Assembly (NCBI RefSeq): GCF_009762325.1
Contig: NZ_CP034348.1
Coordinates: forward strand, 3,726,501-3,790,500
Direction: 5' to 3'
Source of the DNA: Roseovarius faecimaris
GTDB taxonomy: Bacteria > Pseudomonadota > Alphaproteobacteria > Rhodobacterales > Rhodobacteraceae
Length of the DNA stretch: 64,000 nt
Made by a program: the position numbers and the translations under genes. The notes beneath the pieces were generated by a model, which worked only from the letters and a program-made list of their open reading frames with translations, was not told where the DNA came from and did not search any database. Every line of letters begins with the position of its first letter. The first letter of the stretch is position 1. Shown here piece by piece: positions 20,732 through 30,724 of this stretch.

Positions 20732-21756
20732 TCCGGGTCTGGGCAGCGGCGATATTGATTTGGGGGAGTGTTACAGCTCCCCTTTTCGCATCCGATCTGA
20801 CCCATACGCTTCTGAGTTTCGAAGAATTGCAGGGCTGGGACGAAGACCGCCACGAAGAGGCGCTTGAGGTCTTTCTGAACACCTGCCCCGACATGCGTGA
20901 CCCCGACTGGCGTTCGCTTTGCGCATTGGCGCAGCAGCGCCCGCCGGCCAAGTCATTTTTTGAGCTGTTCTTCCGGCCGGTGAAAATCGAAGACGATCGC
21001 CGCCCGTTGTTCACCGGCTATTTTGAGCCCGAGCTGAACGGGTCGCTTACTCCAACCGTGCGCCATCGCTATCCGATCTATCGCGAGCCCGCAGAGGCCA
21101 AGGCCGCGAACCCGTGGTACACGCGGCAACAGATCGAGACCGGCGATTTCATGCGCGGCTATGAGATTGCCTGGGTGGATGACCCGGTGGAGCTGTTTTT
21201 TCTACAGATCCAGGGCTCTGGCCGGATCCGGTTGCCCGGGGGGCGGATGATCCGGGTGGGGTATGGCGGCTCGAACGGGCATGAGTACCGCTCGGTCGGG
21301 GTCGAGCTGGTGCGGCGCGGGGTTTACAAGGCGCATCAGGTTTCGGCGGAAGTCATCAAGAACTGGGTGCGGCGCAACCCGGTGGAGGGTCAGGCGCTTC
21401 TGTGGCACAACCCGTCCTTCGTGTTTTTCCGCCGGATTGACGATGTTCCCTCTGATCAGGGGCCGAAAGGGGCGATGAACCGCTCGATCACGACGATGCG
21501 CTCGATCGCGGTGGATCCGGCCTATACCCCGCTAGGCGCGCCGGTTTGGATCGAGAAGGGGGGCGCGACCCGGATCAACCGGCTGATGATCGCGCAGGAT
21601 ACGGGCTCGGCCATCAAGGGGCCGCAACGCGCGGACATTTTCTTTGGCACCGGCGCCGAGGCCGGACGTCAGGCGGGCAAGCTGCGCGATCCGGGAAGGA
21701 TGGTGGTTCTGCTGCCGATCCAGAGGGCCTATGCGATGTTGTCGGAGCAGCTCTGA
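20728..21756 (+). CDS. mltA: Membrane-bound lytic murein transglycosylase MltA-like
   Basis: A 342-residue peptidoglycan lytic transglycosylase. It has a signal peptide (residues 1-21, no lipobox cysteine seen), the MltA barrel domain (FTGYFEPELNGS, LFFLQIQGSGRIRLPGG, VGYGGSNGHEYRSVG), and a C-terminal 3D domain (VDPAYTPLGAPVWIE; IAQDTGSAIKGPQRADIFFG) with the catalytic aspartates. It overlaps both neighbours by 1-4 nt, in a timA-mltA-smr unit. Confidence 0.93.
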   Translation: MIRVWAAAILIWGSVTAPLFASDLTHTLLSFEELQGWDEDRHEEALEVFLNTCPDMRDPDWRSLCALAQQRPPAKSFFELFFRPVKIEDDRRPLFTGYFEPELNGSLTPTVRHRYPIYREPAEAKAANPWYTRQQIETGDFMRGYEIAWVDDPVELFFLQIQGSGRIRLPGGRMIRVGYGGSNGHEYRSVGVELVRRGVYKAHQVSAEVIKNWVRRNPVEGQALLWHNPSFVFFRRIDDVPSDQGPKGAMNRSITTMRSIAVDPAYTPLGAPVWIEKGGATRINRLMIAQDTGSAIKGPQRADIFFGTGAEAGRQAGKLRDPGRMVVLLPIQRAYAMLSEQL

Positions 21757-22346
21757 TGACCCGGAGGAAACTGCGCCCGGACGAGGTGGAGCTGTGGCGC
21801 AAGGTGGCCCAGACCACGCAGGCGATGCACCCCGAGCGCAAAGCGGGCGATTTGCCCTTGCCCAAGCCGACGCCGGTGAAAGCGCCGCGCGCGCCGGTGG
21901 AGCGGTTTACCCTGGGAGAGCGGGCGGTGGCGCGCCTGCCCGGGCACGATGTGGCCCCCGATTTGCGGGCGCAGGTGGCGGCCAGCCCGTTGCAGATGGA
22001 CAAGAAAACCTTCGGGCGGCTCAAACGCGGTAAGCTGAGCCCCGAAGGCAAGCTTGACCTGCACGGGATGACGCTGGACCAGGCGCACCCGGCATTGACC
22101 CGGTTCATCCTGAGCGCGCAGGCGAGCGGTAAACGGCTGGTTCTGGTGGTCACTGGCAAAGGCAAGCCGCGCGACGATGGCGGGCCGATCCCGACGCGGC
22201 TGGGCGTGCTGCGGCACAATGTGCCGCACTGGCTGGCGCAGCCGCCGCTGGCGCAGGCGGTGTTGCAGGTGAGCGAGGCGCATCTGAAGCATGGCGGCGG
22301 CGGGGCCTATTATGTCTATCTGCGGCGCAATCGGGGCGGTGCGTGA
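21756..22346 (+). CDS. Smr/MutS2-domain protein
   Basis: About 196 residues from the ATG at 21756, which overlaps the mltA stop (TGATG). The C-terminal Smr domain has the LDLHGMTLDQAHPALTRFI motif, the TGKG loop (VVTGKGKPRDDGG) and a terminal beta strand (GAYYVYLRR). Smr domains are nucleases acting on RNA or DNA; this stand-alone form is widespread in proteobacteria with no defined substrate. The charged N-terminal 90 residues look disordered. Confidence 0.88.
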   Translation: MTRRKLRPDEVELWRKVAQTTQAMHPERKAGDLPLPKPTPVKAPRAPVERFTLGERAVARLPGHDVAPDLRAQVAASPLQMDKKTFGRLKRGKLSPEGKLDLHGMTLDQAHPALTRFILSAQASGKRLVLVVTGKGKPRDDGGPIPTRLGVLRHNVPHWLAQPPLAQAVLQVSEAHLKHGGGGAYYVYLRRNRGGA

Positions 22347-22376
22347 ACCTGCATTGACATGCAGAACCACGGCACC

Positions 22377-23591
22377 CTACGCCAGGTCGAGACGGTAACG
22401 CCCGACACCGATCGCCATCATGACCGTGGTGAAGATGAAGTATCCGGCGACAAGGATATACTGCGCCTCAATCCCCATACCGAGGTCGATGCCGAGGCCG
22501 GTGATGCCCGGTCCGAGAGCCGAGCCAAGCACCATGACCGCGGCGGCCATCGCCTTGATCGATCCAAGATGCCGTGTGCCGAAGAACTCGGCCCAGAAGG
22601 CATTGGGCAGGGTGGTGTTGGCCCCGGTGGTGAGCGCCAGGCAGAAGAAGCCGAGCAGCATCGCGCCATAGCTCTGCGCGAAGGCGAAGACGAGGAAGGC
22701 CGCGACCATCGGCAACTGGAACCAGGGGATCAGACGGGGTGTGCCGAACTTGTCCAGAGCAGCGCCGGAGAGGACCATCGCGCCAATGCTGATGCCGGTA
22801 TAGAAGGGGAACATGGTGACCAGCTCTATATGGGTCATGGCTTTGACCTCGGCGAAATGGACCTGGTGGAAGAAAAACGCGGTGTTGAAGGCCCCGGGCC
22901 CGAGAAGCGCCGGCACCATGAACCAGAAGAGCGGGTGGCGGAAGGTCTGGTTCCGGGTCCAGTGCAGTGCGGACATGCCGAGCGCCTGGCTGCTTTCGGC
23001 CATGGATTGCGGGGTGCGTTCCTGCCGCAGCAACAGGAGCAGAACCGGTACGCCCGCGATGGCGATCACCCCGGCCACGACCCACAGCAACCGCCAGTCG
23101 ATCCAGACCAGGAGCGCCACGAAAATGAGCGGCAGGAGCGCCTCGCCCAATGCAAAGCCGAGCGTGGCGACCGAGAGCGCCCTGCCGCGGGTGGCGATAA
23201 ACCAGCGGGACATGGCGACAACGGCGATATGGCTCGTCATACCCTGCCCGGTGAAGCGCAGGCAGAAGATGACCAGCGGCAGCAGCCACCAGACCGGGTT
23301 TAGCGCCATGAAGAGGCAGGCCCCCATGAGCATGGCCAGAATAACGGTGCCCAGCGCGCGGACGCGGAACCTGTCGGTCAACCCCCCGGCCCAGACCATC
23401 GTGATGGCCGAGGCGGTGGTGCCCAACGCATAGATGCCGCCCCACTGGCCATGGGAGATCTGAAAGGTTTCGCGGATCTCACCGGCGAAGATCGAGATGA
23501 AGAAGGTTTGGCCGAAGGAACTGAGGAATGTCAGCAACACCCCTGCAGAAAGCCAGGGGGCGTTTTCGCGGAGGAAAGAGAGCACGGCCAT
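22377..23591 (-). CDS. Major facilitator superfamily transporter
   Basis: A 404-residue membrane carrier with twelve predicted helices. The MFS motif after helix 2 is GGLTDRFRVRALG, and the second half has a related SGAALDKFGTPRLIP. No soluble-domain additions are present. It stands alone, downstream of the hslU terminator region, so the substrate cannot be guessed from context. Confidence 0.87.
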   Translation of the reverse strand: MAVLSFLRENAPWLSAGVLLTFLSSFGQTFFISIFAGEIRETFQISHGQWGGIYALGTTASAITMVWAGGLTDRFRVRALGTVILAMLMGACLFMALNPVWWLLPLVIFCLRFTGQGMTSHIAVVAMSRWFIATRGRALSVATLGFALGEALLPLIFVALLVWIDWRLLWVVAGVIAIAGVPVLLLLLRQERTPQSMAESSQALGMSALHWTRNQTFRHPLFWFMVPALLGPGAFNTAFFFHQVHFAEVKAMTHIELVTMFPFYTGISIGAMVLSGAALDKFGTPRLIPWFQLPMVAAFLVFAFAQSYGAMLLGFFCLALTTGANTTLPNAFWAEFFGTRHLGSIKAMAAAVMVLGSALGPGITGLGIDLGMGIEAQYILVAGYFIFTTVMMAIGVGRYRLDLA

Positions 23592-23657
23592 GATCCTCTG
23601 TCGCGTGAAACGCAGGGAATGGGAAGGAAATTCAGCTGGTGCGGATAAGAGAGTAAT

Positions 23658-23728
23658 GCCTCCGGCGGGAGTATTGTGAGAACAATGAAAGCATGGGCGA
23701 ACAGGCTTTCATTGTTCCTCAAATACTC
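23658..23728. repeat. Inverted pair of a dispersed 24-nt repeat; probable hslU terminator
   Basis: Two near-copies of one sequence face each other (23669-23692 and 23705-23728), sharing GAACAATGAAAGC and its complement, with a 12-nt loop. A third copy occurs at 40273-40296. The hairpin lies between hslU and the MFS gene and could terminate the hslVU transcript. The dispersed copies suggest a family of intergenic repeats in this genome. Confidence 0.65.
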
Positions 23729-23740
23729 ATGCCCGGCCTG

Positions 23741-25057
23741 TCACAGAACGTATCGGCTGAGATCGGCGGATTTGGCCAGATCCCCCAGATTGGTTTCGAC
23801 GAAATCCGCATCAACGGTCACCTTTTCGCCGGAGCGGTCCGGGGCGGTGAAGCTCAGCTCTTCGAAGACGCGCTCCATCACCGTGTAGAGCCGCCGCGCG
23901 CCGATGTTTTCGACAGATTGATTAACCTCTGCGGCGATGCGGGCCAGGGCGGCGATCCCGTCTTCGGTGAAGCTGACCTCAACCTCTTCGGTGCCCATCA
24001 GCGCGGTGTATTGGCGGGTCAGCGCGTTATCCGTTTCGGTCAGGATGCGCACGAAATCCTCTTCGGTGAGCGCGCGCAGCTCGACCCGGATGGGCAGGCG
24101 GCCCTGAAGCTCGGGCAGAAGATCCGAGGGTTTGGCGATGTGGAAGGCGCCGGAGGCGATGAACAGGATATGATCGGTTTTGACCGGGCCGTATTTGGTG
24201 GACACGGTGGTGCCTTCAATCAGCGGCAGCAGGTCACGTTGTACGCCTTCGCGGCTGACATCGCCGCCGCGCGCGTCCGAGCGGGCGCAGACCTTGTCGA
24301 TCTCATCGAGAAAGACGATGCCGTTCTGTTCGACCGCTTCGAGTGCGGCCTTGTTCACGGTTTCATCGTCCAAGAGCTTGTCGGCCTCGTCCGAGATCAG
24401 CACGTCATAGCTTTCGGCGACAGTCATGGATTTGCGCACGGTACGCCCGCCAAAGGCCTTGCCGAAGAGATCACCGAGATTCATCATGCCCATCTGGCTG
24501 CCGGGCTGGCCGGGGATATCCATCATCCCGCCCATCGGGTTGGAGCTATCGGCGACGTCCAGCTCGATCACCGTGTCGTCAAGCAACCCGTCCTTGAGCT
24601 TTTTGCGGAACATTTCGCGGGTAGCGTCGCGGGCGTCTTCGCCGGCGATGGCGTCGATCACGCGTTCTTCGGCCTGTTTGTGGGCGCGGGCCTTCACATC
24701 CTCGCGCATCCAGTCGCGGGTCTCGACGATGGCGGCATCCACGAGATCGCGGATGATCTGCTCGACATCCCGGCCGACATAGCCCACTTCGGTGAACTTC
24801 GTGGCCTCGACCTTGATGAAGGGCGCGCGCGCCAGTTTGGCGAGGCGGCGGCTGATCTCGGTTTTGCCCACGCCGGTTGGGCCGATCATCAGGATGTTCT
24901 TCGGGTAGACCTCATCGCGCAGATCGTCGGCCAGTTGCTTGCGCCGCCAGCGATTGCGCAGGGCGACGGCGGTGGCACGCTTGGCGTCCTTCTGGCCGAT
25001 GATGAACCGGTCCAGTTCGGATACGATTTCGCGGGGGGTGAGGTCGGTCATGGTCAC
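23741..25057 (-). CDS. hslU: ATP-dependent protease ATPase subunit HslU
   Basis: A 438-residue AAA+ unfoldase that feeds substrates to HslV. Motifs are [21 protein letters not shown], Walker [38 protein letters not shown], Walker [12 protein letters not shown], and the C-terminal LSRYVL that activates HslV. It is separated from hslV by a DUF2157 gene, with ATGA overlaps on both sides, so all three are probably translated together. Confidence 0.97.
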   Translation of the reverse strand: MTMTDLTPREIVSELDRFIIGQKDAKRATAVALRNRWRRKQLADDLRDEVYPKNILMIGPTGVGKTEISRRLAKLARAPFIKVEATKFTEVGYVGRDVEQIIRDLVDAAIVETRDWMREDVKARAHKQAEERVIDAIAGEDARDATREMFRKKLKDGLLDDTVIELDVADSSNPMGGMMDIPGQPGSQMGMMNLGDLFGKAFGGRTVRKSMTVAESYDVLISDEADKLLDDETVNKAALEAVEQNGIVFLDEIDKVCARSDARGGDVSREGVQRDLLPLIEGTTVSTKYGPVKTDHILFIASGAFHIAKPSDLLPELQGRLPIRVELRALTEEDFVRILTETDNALTRQYTALMGTEEVEVSFTEDGIAALARIAAEVNQSVENIGARRLYTVMERVFEELSFTAPDRSGEKVTVDADFVETNLGDLAKSADLSRYVL

Positions 25058-26115
25058 TCCGAATAGGGGGGCAGGCGGTGCTTGCCGGGGAAGTCGGGCA
25101 GGGCGCGCATCAGGCGCACACGCAGGTTGGTCCAGAAAGTGCCGAGATAGGTGACGATCGCCCCCAGCACAAGCATCAGGGTCGGGATCGACAGGTCGGC
25201 TTCGCCGTAGTTCAGGAAACTGAAGATCACAGCGGCGAGATAGCCCAGACCGGCGGTCAGGAACGAGCGGCGGTCGATGATCAGGGCGAAACAGGTGACG
25301 AGGGTAAGCCCGATAATCGTCAACAGCATGCCCAATGCGCCCTGCACGTTATAGGCCGTCATCATCACGGTGTTGACCAGAGCGGGGGCGGCCAGAAGAT
25401 GCAGCCAGAAGGCCGAGCGCGCCATGCGGCCGACGCGATGCGGGTCACGCAGGTCGAACCAAAGGCCCGCGAGGAAGGCAAGCAGGCCGAAGATCAGCGT
25501 GGCGATGGCAAAGCTGCTGCCCTGGCGCAAATCGAGCAGGGTTTCCAGATCGTCGGTAAACAGGTTTTCAAGACTGACCTCGGCGGTGAAGCCGAAGACG
25601 ACCAAAAGGCCGTATGTGCCCGCTATAAACATGGAAAACGGCACCCGGAACGTCCGAAAATGCAAGAGCATGGCCGCAATTCCGAGCAGGCCCAGAAGCA
25701 CGATTCCAAGCCCCGAAGACCCACCGATTCCGATCATCTCGATCGCCCAGGCGAGAAACCCGCCGATGCCGGTGGAATAGCCCGAGACCAGCACGATGGA
25801 CGGCAGGGTCATCCGGCGTTTGAGGGTGAAATAGGTGCCCGCGAACCAGCAGAGCGCGGCAAGGCCCAGGGTGATGGCAAACACCCCGCCGATGGCCGCG
25901 GCAAAGGCCATGGCGCTGCCAATCAGCAGGATCAGCCCGAGTGAGACGAAGATTTCGGAAAACCCCTTGAACAGCTCGAACGGCTCGTCCTCGGGCAGAC
26001 CCCTGGCCAGTCGGCCGGCGCGCTGATGCGCCAGCGTGGTCAGGCGGGCGGCCTGGGCATCGTCAATAATGCCCGCGGCGGCGGCGGCGCGCAGGTCGTC
26101 TTCGGTCAGGCTCAT
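25054..26115 (-). CDS. DUF2157 multi-pass membrane protein
   Basis: A 353-residue protein with a cytosolic helical N-terminus (about 60 residues; [23 protein letters not shown]) of the DUF2157 type followed by nine or ten hydrophobic helices. It lies inside the hslV-hslU operon and overlaps both genes by 4 nt. That hints at coregulation with the heat-shock protease, but no function is known. Confidence 0.75.
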   Translation of the reverse strand: MSLTEDDLRAAAAAGIIDDAQAARLTTLAHQRAGRLARGLPEDEPFELFKGFSEIFVSLGLILLIGSAMAFAAAIGGVFAITLGLAALCWFAGTYFTLKRRMTLPSIVLVSGYSTGIGGFLAWAIEMIGIGGSSGLGIVLLGLLGIAAMLLHFRTFRVPFSMFIAGTYGLLVVFGFTAEVSLENLFTDDLETLLDLRQGSSFAIATLIFGLLAFLAGLWFDLRDPHRVGRMARSAFWLHLLAAPALVNTVMMTAYNVQGALGMLLTIIGLTLVTCFALIIDRRSFLTAGLGYLAAVIFSFLNYGEADLSIPTLMLVLGAIVTYLGTFWTNLRVRLMRALPDFPGKHRLPPYSE

Positions 26116-26675
26116 GCGCCGGGCCCGATCCGTTCCACGGTCAGGTTGCCGTTGGTGTAGACGCAGATATCGGCGGCGATGGCCATGGCGGCGCGAGCCA
26201 CCTCTTCGGCGCTCTTGTCGCCGTCCATCATGCCCCGAGCGGCGGCCAGCGCGAAGTTGCCGCCCGAGCCGATGGCGGTGACGTCATGCTCGGGCTCCAG
26301 CACGTCGCCGGCGCCGGTGATCACGTAAAGCTCGGTTCCATCGGTGACGATCAGCATCGCTTCGAGCTTTTGCAGGTATTTGTCCGTGCGCCAGTCCTTG
26401 GCGAGCTCGACGGAGGCGCGTTGCAACTGGCCGGGGGTGGCTTCGAGTTTCGACTCGAGCCGTTCCAGCAGGGTGAAGGCATCGGCGGTGGAGCCGGCAA
26501 AGCCCGCGACCACGTCATAGCCACCGGGGGAAAGGCGGCGCACCTTGCGGGCGGTGCCCTTGATCACGGTCTGACCCAGGCTCACCTGACCGTCGCCTGC
26601 AATGACAACTTCGCCGCCCTTGCGCACGCCGATAATGGTGGTGCCGTGCCAGCCGGGGAATTGATTGTCTGCCAT
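26112..26675 (-). CDS. hslV: ATP-dependent protease proteolytic subunit HslV
   Basis: A 187-residue N-terminal-threonine peptidase, active after processing at [12 protein letters not shown]. Further motifs are [32 protein letters not shown] and [16 protein letters not shown]. It leads the hslV-DUF2157-hslU operon. An RpoH-like promoter is seen upstream. Confidence 0.97.
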   Translation of the reverse strand: MADNQFPGWHGTTIIGVRKGGEVVIAGDGQVSLGQTVIKGTARKVRRLSPGGYDVVAGFAGSTADAFTLLERLESKLEATPGQLQRASVELAKDWRTDKYLQKLEAMLIVTDGTELYVITGAGDVLEPEHDVTAIGSGGNFALAAARGMMDGDKSAEEVARAAMAIAADICVYTNGNLTVERIGPGA

Positions 26676-26702
26676 GGATGTGCCTTTCCAATAGGTTTGG
26701 CC

Positions 26703-26733
26703 CTATATGGCGTTTGGCGGGAAGGGTCGCAAG
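26703..26733 (-). promoter_or_regulatory. Candidate heat-shock (RpoH) promoter of hslV
   Basis: On the minus strand CTTGCG (26733-26728) and CCATATAG (26710-26703) are 17 nt apart, matching alphaproteobacterial sigma32 promoters in type. The position, about 30 nt before the hslV ATG, and the heat-shock nature of the operon support it. Confidence 0.5.
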
Positions 26734-26739
26734 GGAAAC

Positions 26740-26941
26740 GGTTGAGCGCGAAGATCAACAGGCCGGTTAACAGCCGCGCAGCGCCCGGCCCATAGCTCGC
26801 ACTCCTACCTGGGCTGGCTATTGGGTGACGCTGGGCGCATCGCTCGTTCTGCGCGCGGATTTGACAGGGATAAAGTGCACTAGAACGCCCGTCAGGATCG
26901 CCATCCCGGGGGCTGACTATGGACCTCGCGGTGTGGAAAAG
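26740..26941. other. Gene-free spacer between hslV promoter and trxA terminator
   Basis: About 200 nt without a credible gene. No RNA structure or repeat is recognised here. Confidence 0.5.
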
Positions 26942-26969
26942 AAAAGGGCGCCCGGAGACGCCCCTTTTT
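26942..26969 (-). terminator. Rho-independent terminator after trxA
   Basis: On the minus strand a GGGCG/CGCCC stem with an 8-nt loop is followed by CTTTTCTTTT. It lies just beyond the trxA stop and likely ends the long tsaE-to-trxA transcript. Confidence 0.8.
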
Positions 26970-26986
26970 AGCGATGGTTTGATCCA

Positions 26987-27307
26987 TCAGATCGATTCTT
27001 CGATCCAGCTTTGCAGCGCGGCCTTGGGGGCGGCGCCGGCGCGGTTCGACACGACTTCGCCATTCTTGAAGATGAAGAGCGCAGGGATGCCGCGCACGCC
27101 CATGGCGACGGCCGAGTTGGGGTTGCTGTCGACATCGACCTTGGCAATCTTCACCTTGCCGCCCAGCTCTTCGGACAGCTCTTCCAGGGCCGGGCCGATC
27201 TGTTTGCAGGGGCCGCACCATTCGGCCCAGAAATCCACCACGACGGGGACATCGGAATTTTTGACTTCGGCATCAAAGGTTTCGTCGGTGACGGCAACGG
27301 TGGCCAT
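26987..27307 (-). CDS. trxA: Thioredoxin
   Basis: A 106-residue thioredoxin with the active site [16 protein letters not shown] and the cis-proline region [14 protein letters not shown]. It reduces protein disulfides in the cytoplasm. It lies 60 nt downstream of addA on the same strand, as the last gene of the run. Confidence 0.96.
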   Translation of the reverse strand: MATVAVTDETFDAEVKNSDVPVVVDFWAEWCGPCKQIGPALEELSEELGGKVKIAKVDVDSNPNSAVAMGVRGIPALFIFKNGEVVSNRAGAAPKAALQSWIEESI

Positions 27308-27367
27308 GGGAATCTCTCCTATAGGGGGCGGGCAACGGGGAGAACCTAGGAAGGCCAGCCCGGAACG

Positions 27368-30300
27368 TCAAGATATATGGGTGCTGACAAGGGCATCAGT
27401 CACAAGATCGTGTGGCAGCACCATAAGGCTGGCGGTTTTGGTCCAGAGGAAAGCCGTCTCGACCGGGCGGTCGGGATAGATCTGTTGCAGGGCGTCGGCA
27501 TAGGCGCCCATCTGCTGCAAGAGGCCCAGGGGGCAGGCGTCGGGGGTGTCGGGCACCAGGGCGTTCGACTTGAAATCGACCGCCAGCACGCGGTCGGCCG
27601 AGATATGCAGAAGGTCGATCACACCGTGGATGCGTCTGCCGCCAAGGGCGGGCAGATCGGCGGTGACCGGAACCTCGGCAAGAATGTTGCCGCGGAAAAG
27701 CCAGGCCAGGTCGGGCCTGGTGAGCACATGCGCGACTTCGGGCAGAAGGGCCGCGCTGTCGTCTCCGATCAGAGCGGCGGCGATCTGGGGCCATTCTGCC
27801 GGATCATGCTGTGGCAGGATTTCGAGCAGCTCATGGATGCGCCGCCCGCGCGATTTGGCCTCGTCTTCATCAAGCCCTTCCTCACCCGGCAGCGCCTTGG
27901 CCCCGCCAAGGTCAGAGGGGCTGAGTGTTTTGACGGGGGCGGCGGGCATCGGCGCGGGGCTGAGGAACATGGCGGGCAGGTCAGGCAGATCTTCGGCCCT
28001 GGGCGGGGTGGAAACAGGCTCTGTTTCAGCCCAATTGCCATGCGACAGGCGCAAACCTTCGCCTCGGGCAAAGGCATGCGGACGGGCGCCTGCGGCCTGC
28101 ATTCCGGCGGTGATCTTCTCATACCAGCTTTCGCCCTTGGTGCCCGGTTCACCGGCGGCGGCGACAATCAGCCATTTCTCGGCCCGGGTCATGGCGACAT
28201 AAAGCAGACGGTCACGTTCAGCGCGTTCGGCGGCCTTAATCTCTTCCGTTGCGGTGATGATCGCGCTGGGCGCGCTTTCGGCGCGGGAACGCCAGAGCGG
28301 CGTATCGCCAGACTGGATCACCTGGTCGCGCAGTTCGAGCTTGCGCGGACCGGTATCGGGCAGAATGACGATGGGCGCCTCCAGACCCTTGGCGCCGTGC
28401 ACCGTCATCACCCGGATGCGGTTGCCCGCGCTGTCCATCTGTCGCTTGATCTCAAGTTCATCCGCTTCGAGCCAGACGAGAAACCCGGTGAGGCTGTCCA
28501 CGGCGAGCCGCTCATAGGCCATCGCCTGCGCAAGCAGCGCGTCAATCCCGTCTTCGGCTTCGGGTCCGAGCCGTGCAAGGATGCGCCGCCGCCCGTCATG
28601 GCGGGTCAGGATGCGCTCGATCAGCTCGTAAGGGCGCAGGAAATCCGCCTCATCGCGCAGATCCTGCAAGATCGCGACGGTATCCGGGAAATCCGCGGCC
28701 CGGTTGCGCAGCTCGGCCCAGAGATAGGCGTCCTCGCGGCCCTGGGCGAGGTCGTAAAGCTGCGCTTCGCTCCAGCCGAAAAGCGGGGATTTGAGTGCCA
28801 CGGCAAGGGACAGGTTATCCTCGGGCGTGGCCAGGAAACTGAGCACCGCCGCAAGGTCGCGCACAGCGAGTTCCGCACCGACCTTGAGCCGGTCGGCGCC
28901 TGCAATCGGCAGGTTGCGCGCCTTGCACTCGCGGATGATCTCGTGAAACAGCTCTGAACGGCGCTGCACGAGGATGAGGAAATCGCCCGGCTGCACCGCA
29001 CGGCTGAGATAGGGGCCGCCGTGTTCCGGTTCGGCCGGGATGGGGTGTTTGCTGTCGATCAGCTCCCGAATATGCCGGGCGATGTCCTGGGCCAGAAGAA
29101 CCGCCGGATCGTTCGACGCCTTGACATCGACCGGCATGTGCCAGGCCGGTTTGTCCTCTTTCTCGGGCTTTGGGATGATGGGCCAGAGATCGACCCGTCC
29201 GGGCATGTCGGCCTTGAACGCTTTGTGGCTCTGTTCCTGCGCAAAACCGCTTTGTTCGGCGTCGCTGAACGTGTGATCCACCAGACTGAGGATCGCGTGG
29301 GAGGAGCGGAAGGAATACCCCATCTCCATCTCTTGCAGGGGAGAGTTTCCGCCTGACAGACGCGCGGCGAACTCGGCGCGCATCTGGTCGAAGGCACGCG
29401 GATCGGCGCCCTGGAAGGAATAGATCGACTGTTTCTTGTCGCCCACCACGAAGATGGTGCGCAGCACGTCGCCGCGCGCACCCTGCCCCGAGGTGAATTC
29501 CTGTGCCAGACGTTCGATCACCTGCCATTGCACGGGGCTGGTGTCCTGCGCCTCGTCGACAAGGATATGGTCGATCCCGCCATCGAGCCGAAACAGCACC
29601 CAGGCCGCAACATCGCGATCGGTCAGCAGGTCGCGGGCCTTGAGGATCAGATCGTCAAAGTCGAGCAATCCGCGCCGCTGCTTGGCCGCGGCATAGGCGG
29701 GCAGGAAGACATTGGCGAAGGCGTGCAGGGCGCGGGTGCGGGCAATGACGCTTGCGGTGAGGCGTTTCTCCCGGTTTGTTTCGACACGGGCCATCCACTG
29801 CTCCAGCTCGGGCATGATATGCGCCAGCCCCTTCTGACAGTTTTTGGTTGGAAAGCTGCCGATCTTGGCCGTGAACGGCTCGTTTGCGCCTTTGCCGGTC
29901 AGAAACACATCCTCCAGCAGCGGCAGTGCGCGATGATCGAGCGCAGAGATCAGGCTGAGTTTTCCGGCGGCTTTCTGGTCATTTGTGCTGCTTGCGCGCA
30001 GCGCCGGAAGAAGTGTGGTCAACAGGGCCTGTTCTCCGCCCAGAAACACCTGCGCGGCAATGTCCTTTTCACTGAGCGACGGATCCTGACCGAACCGCGC
30101 GGCCAGGGCGTCATCGGTCAACGGGAGGGCGAATTGCGCACGGTGGCGGCTGATCTCGGCGGTGAGCGCCTCGAAACTGTCGCCGCTGTAATGCCGCGCC
30201 ACGTCATAGAGCAACGGGGCCTGGTCACTTTCGGCGATCCGTTCGGTGATCTCGGACCGCAGAAGGGCGGCGTCGCGCTCTTCCATCTCCTTGAATTGCG

Positions 30301-30724
30301 GGGTCACCCCCGCCTCCAGCGGAAAGCGGCGCAGAAGGGCGGAGCAGAAGGAGTGGATCGTCTGGATCTTCAGCCCGCCCGGGGTTTCGATCGCGCTGGC
30401 GAAGAGGCGGCGGGCACGGCTGAGGGCGTCAGCATCGACCGGGCCGTCAAGCCCCAGCTCGCGCAATTCGGCGCTTAGGCGGTCATCGGGCAGCATTGCC
30501 CATTCGCCCAGACGCTTGAAAAGCCGGTTCTGCATCTCGCTGGCGGCGGCCTTGGTATAGGTCAGGCAGAGGATATGCTGTGGATCGACCCCGCCCAGAA
30601 GCAAAAGCGCCACGCGGTTGGTCAGCACACGCGTCTTGCCCGAGCCGGCATTGGCCGAAAGCCAGGTGGAGCGGTCGGGTTGCGCGGCCTTTAACTGGGT
30701 CAGGGTGGCATCATCGCGCTGCAT
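27368..30724 (-). CDS. addA: Double-strand break repair helicase-nuclease AddA
   Basis: About 1,118 residues, UvrD-type helicase fused to a RecB-like nuclease, the first half of AddAB for recombinational repair. Motifs are Walker A SANAGSGKTRVLTNRV, Walker B ILVDEAQDTSPVQW, the SYRSS-like GYSFRSSHAIL, MTVHGAKGLEAPIVIL, YVAMTRAEKWLIVA, and the C-terminal nuclease VLAVDFKSN. I use the ATG at 30724, overlapping the addB stop, rather than an upstream start inside addB. Confidence 0.95.
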   Translation of the reverse strand: MQRDDATLTQLKAAQPDRSTWLSANAGSGKTRVLTNRVALLLLGGVDPQHILCLTYTKAAASEMQNRLFKRLGEWAMLPDDRLSAELRELGLDGPVDADALSRARRLFASAIETPGGLKIQTIHSFCSALLRRFPLEAGVTPQFKEMEERDAALLRSEITERIAESDQAPLLYDVARHYSGDSFEALTAEISRHRAQFALPLTDDALAARFGQDPSLSEKDIAAQVFLGGEQALLTTLLPALRASSTNDQKAAGKLSLISALDHRALPLLEDVFLTGKGANEPFTAKIGSFPTKNCQKGLAHIMPELEQWMARVETNREKRLTASVIARTRALHAFANVFLPAYAAAKQRRGLLDFDDLILKARDLLTDRDVAAWVLFRLDGGIDHILVDEAQDTSPVQWQVIERLAQEFTSGQGARGDVLRTIFVVGDKKQSIYSFQGADPRAFDQMRAEFAARLSGGNSPLQEMEMGYSFRSSHAILSLVDHTFSDAEQSGFAQEQSHKAFKADMPGRVDLWPIIPKPEKEDKPAWHMPVDVKASNDPAVLLAQDIARHIRELIDSKHPIPAEPEHGGPYLSRAVQPGDFLILVQRRSELFHEIIRECKARNLPIAGADRLKVGAELAVRDLAAVLSFLATPEDNLSLAVALKSPLFGWSEAQLYDLAQGREDAYLWAELRNRAADFPDTVAILQDLRDEADFLRPYELIERILTRHDGRRRILARLGPEAEDGIDALLAQAMAYERLAVDSLTGFLVWLEADELEIKRQMDSAGNRIRVMTVHGAKGLEAPIVILPDTGPRKLELRDQVIQSGDTPLWRSRAESAPSAIITATEEIKAAERAERDRLLYVAMTRAEKWLIVAAAGEPGTKGESWYEKITAGMQAAGARPHAFARGEGLRLSHGNWAETEPVSTPPRAEDLPDLPAMFLSPAPMPAAPVKTLSPSDLGGAKALPGEEGLDEDEAKSRGRRIHELLEILPQHDPAEWPQIAAALIGDDSAALLPEVAHVLTRPDLAWLFRGNILAEVPVTADLPALGGRRIHGVIDLLHISADRVLAVDFKSNALVPDTPDACPLGLLQQMGAYADALQQIYPDRPVETAFLWTKTASLMVLPHDLVTDALVSTHIS

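Noticed and set aside
23693..28957. Long plus-strand frames opposite hslU (23693-25066) and addA (27377-28957)
   Set aside because: Antisense shadows of well-supported genes, without own ribosome sites or recognisable motifs.
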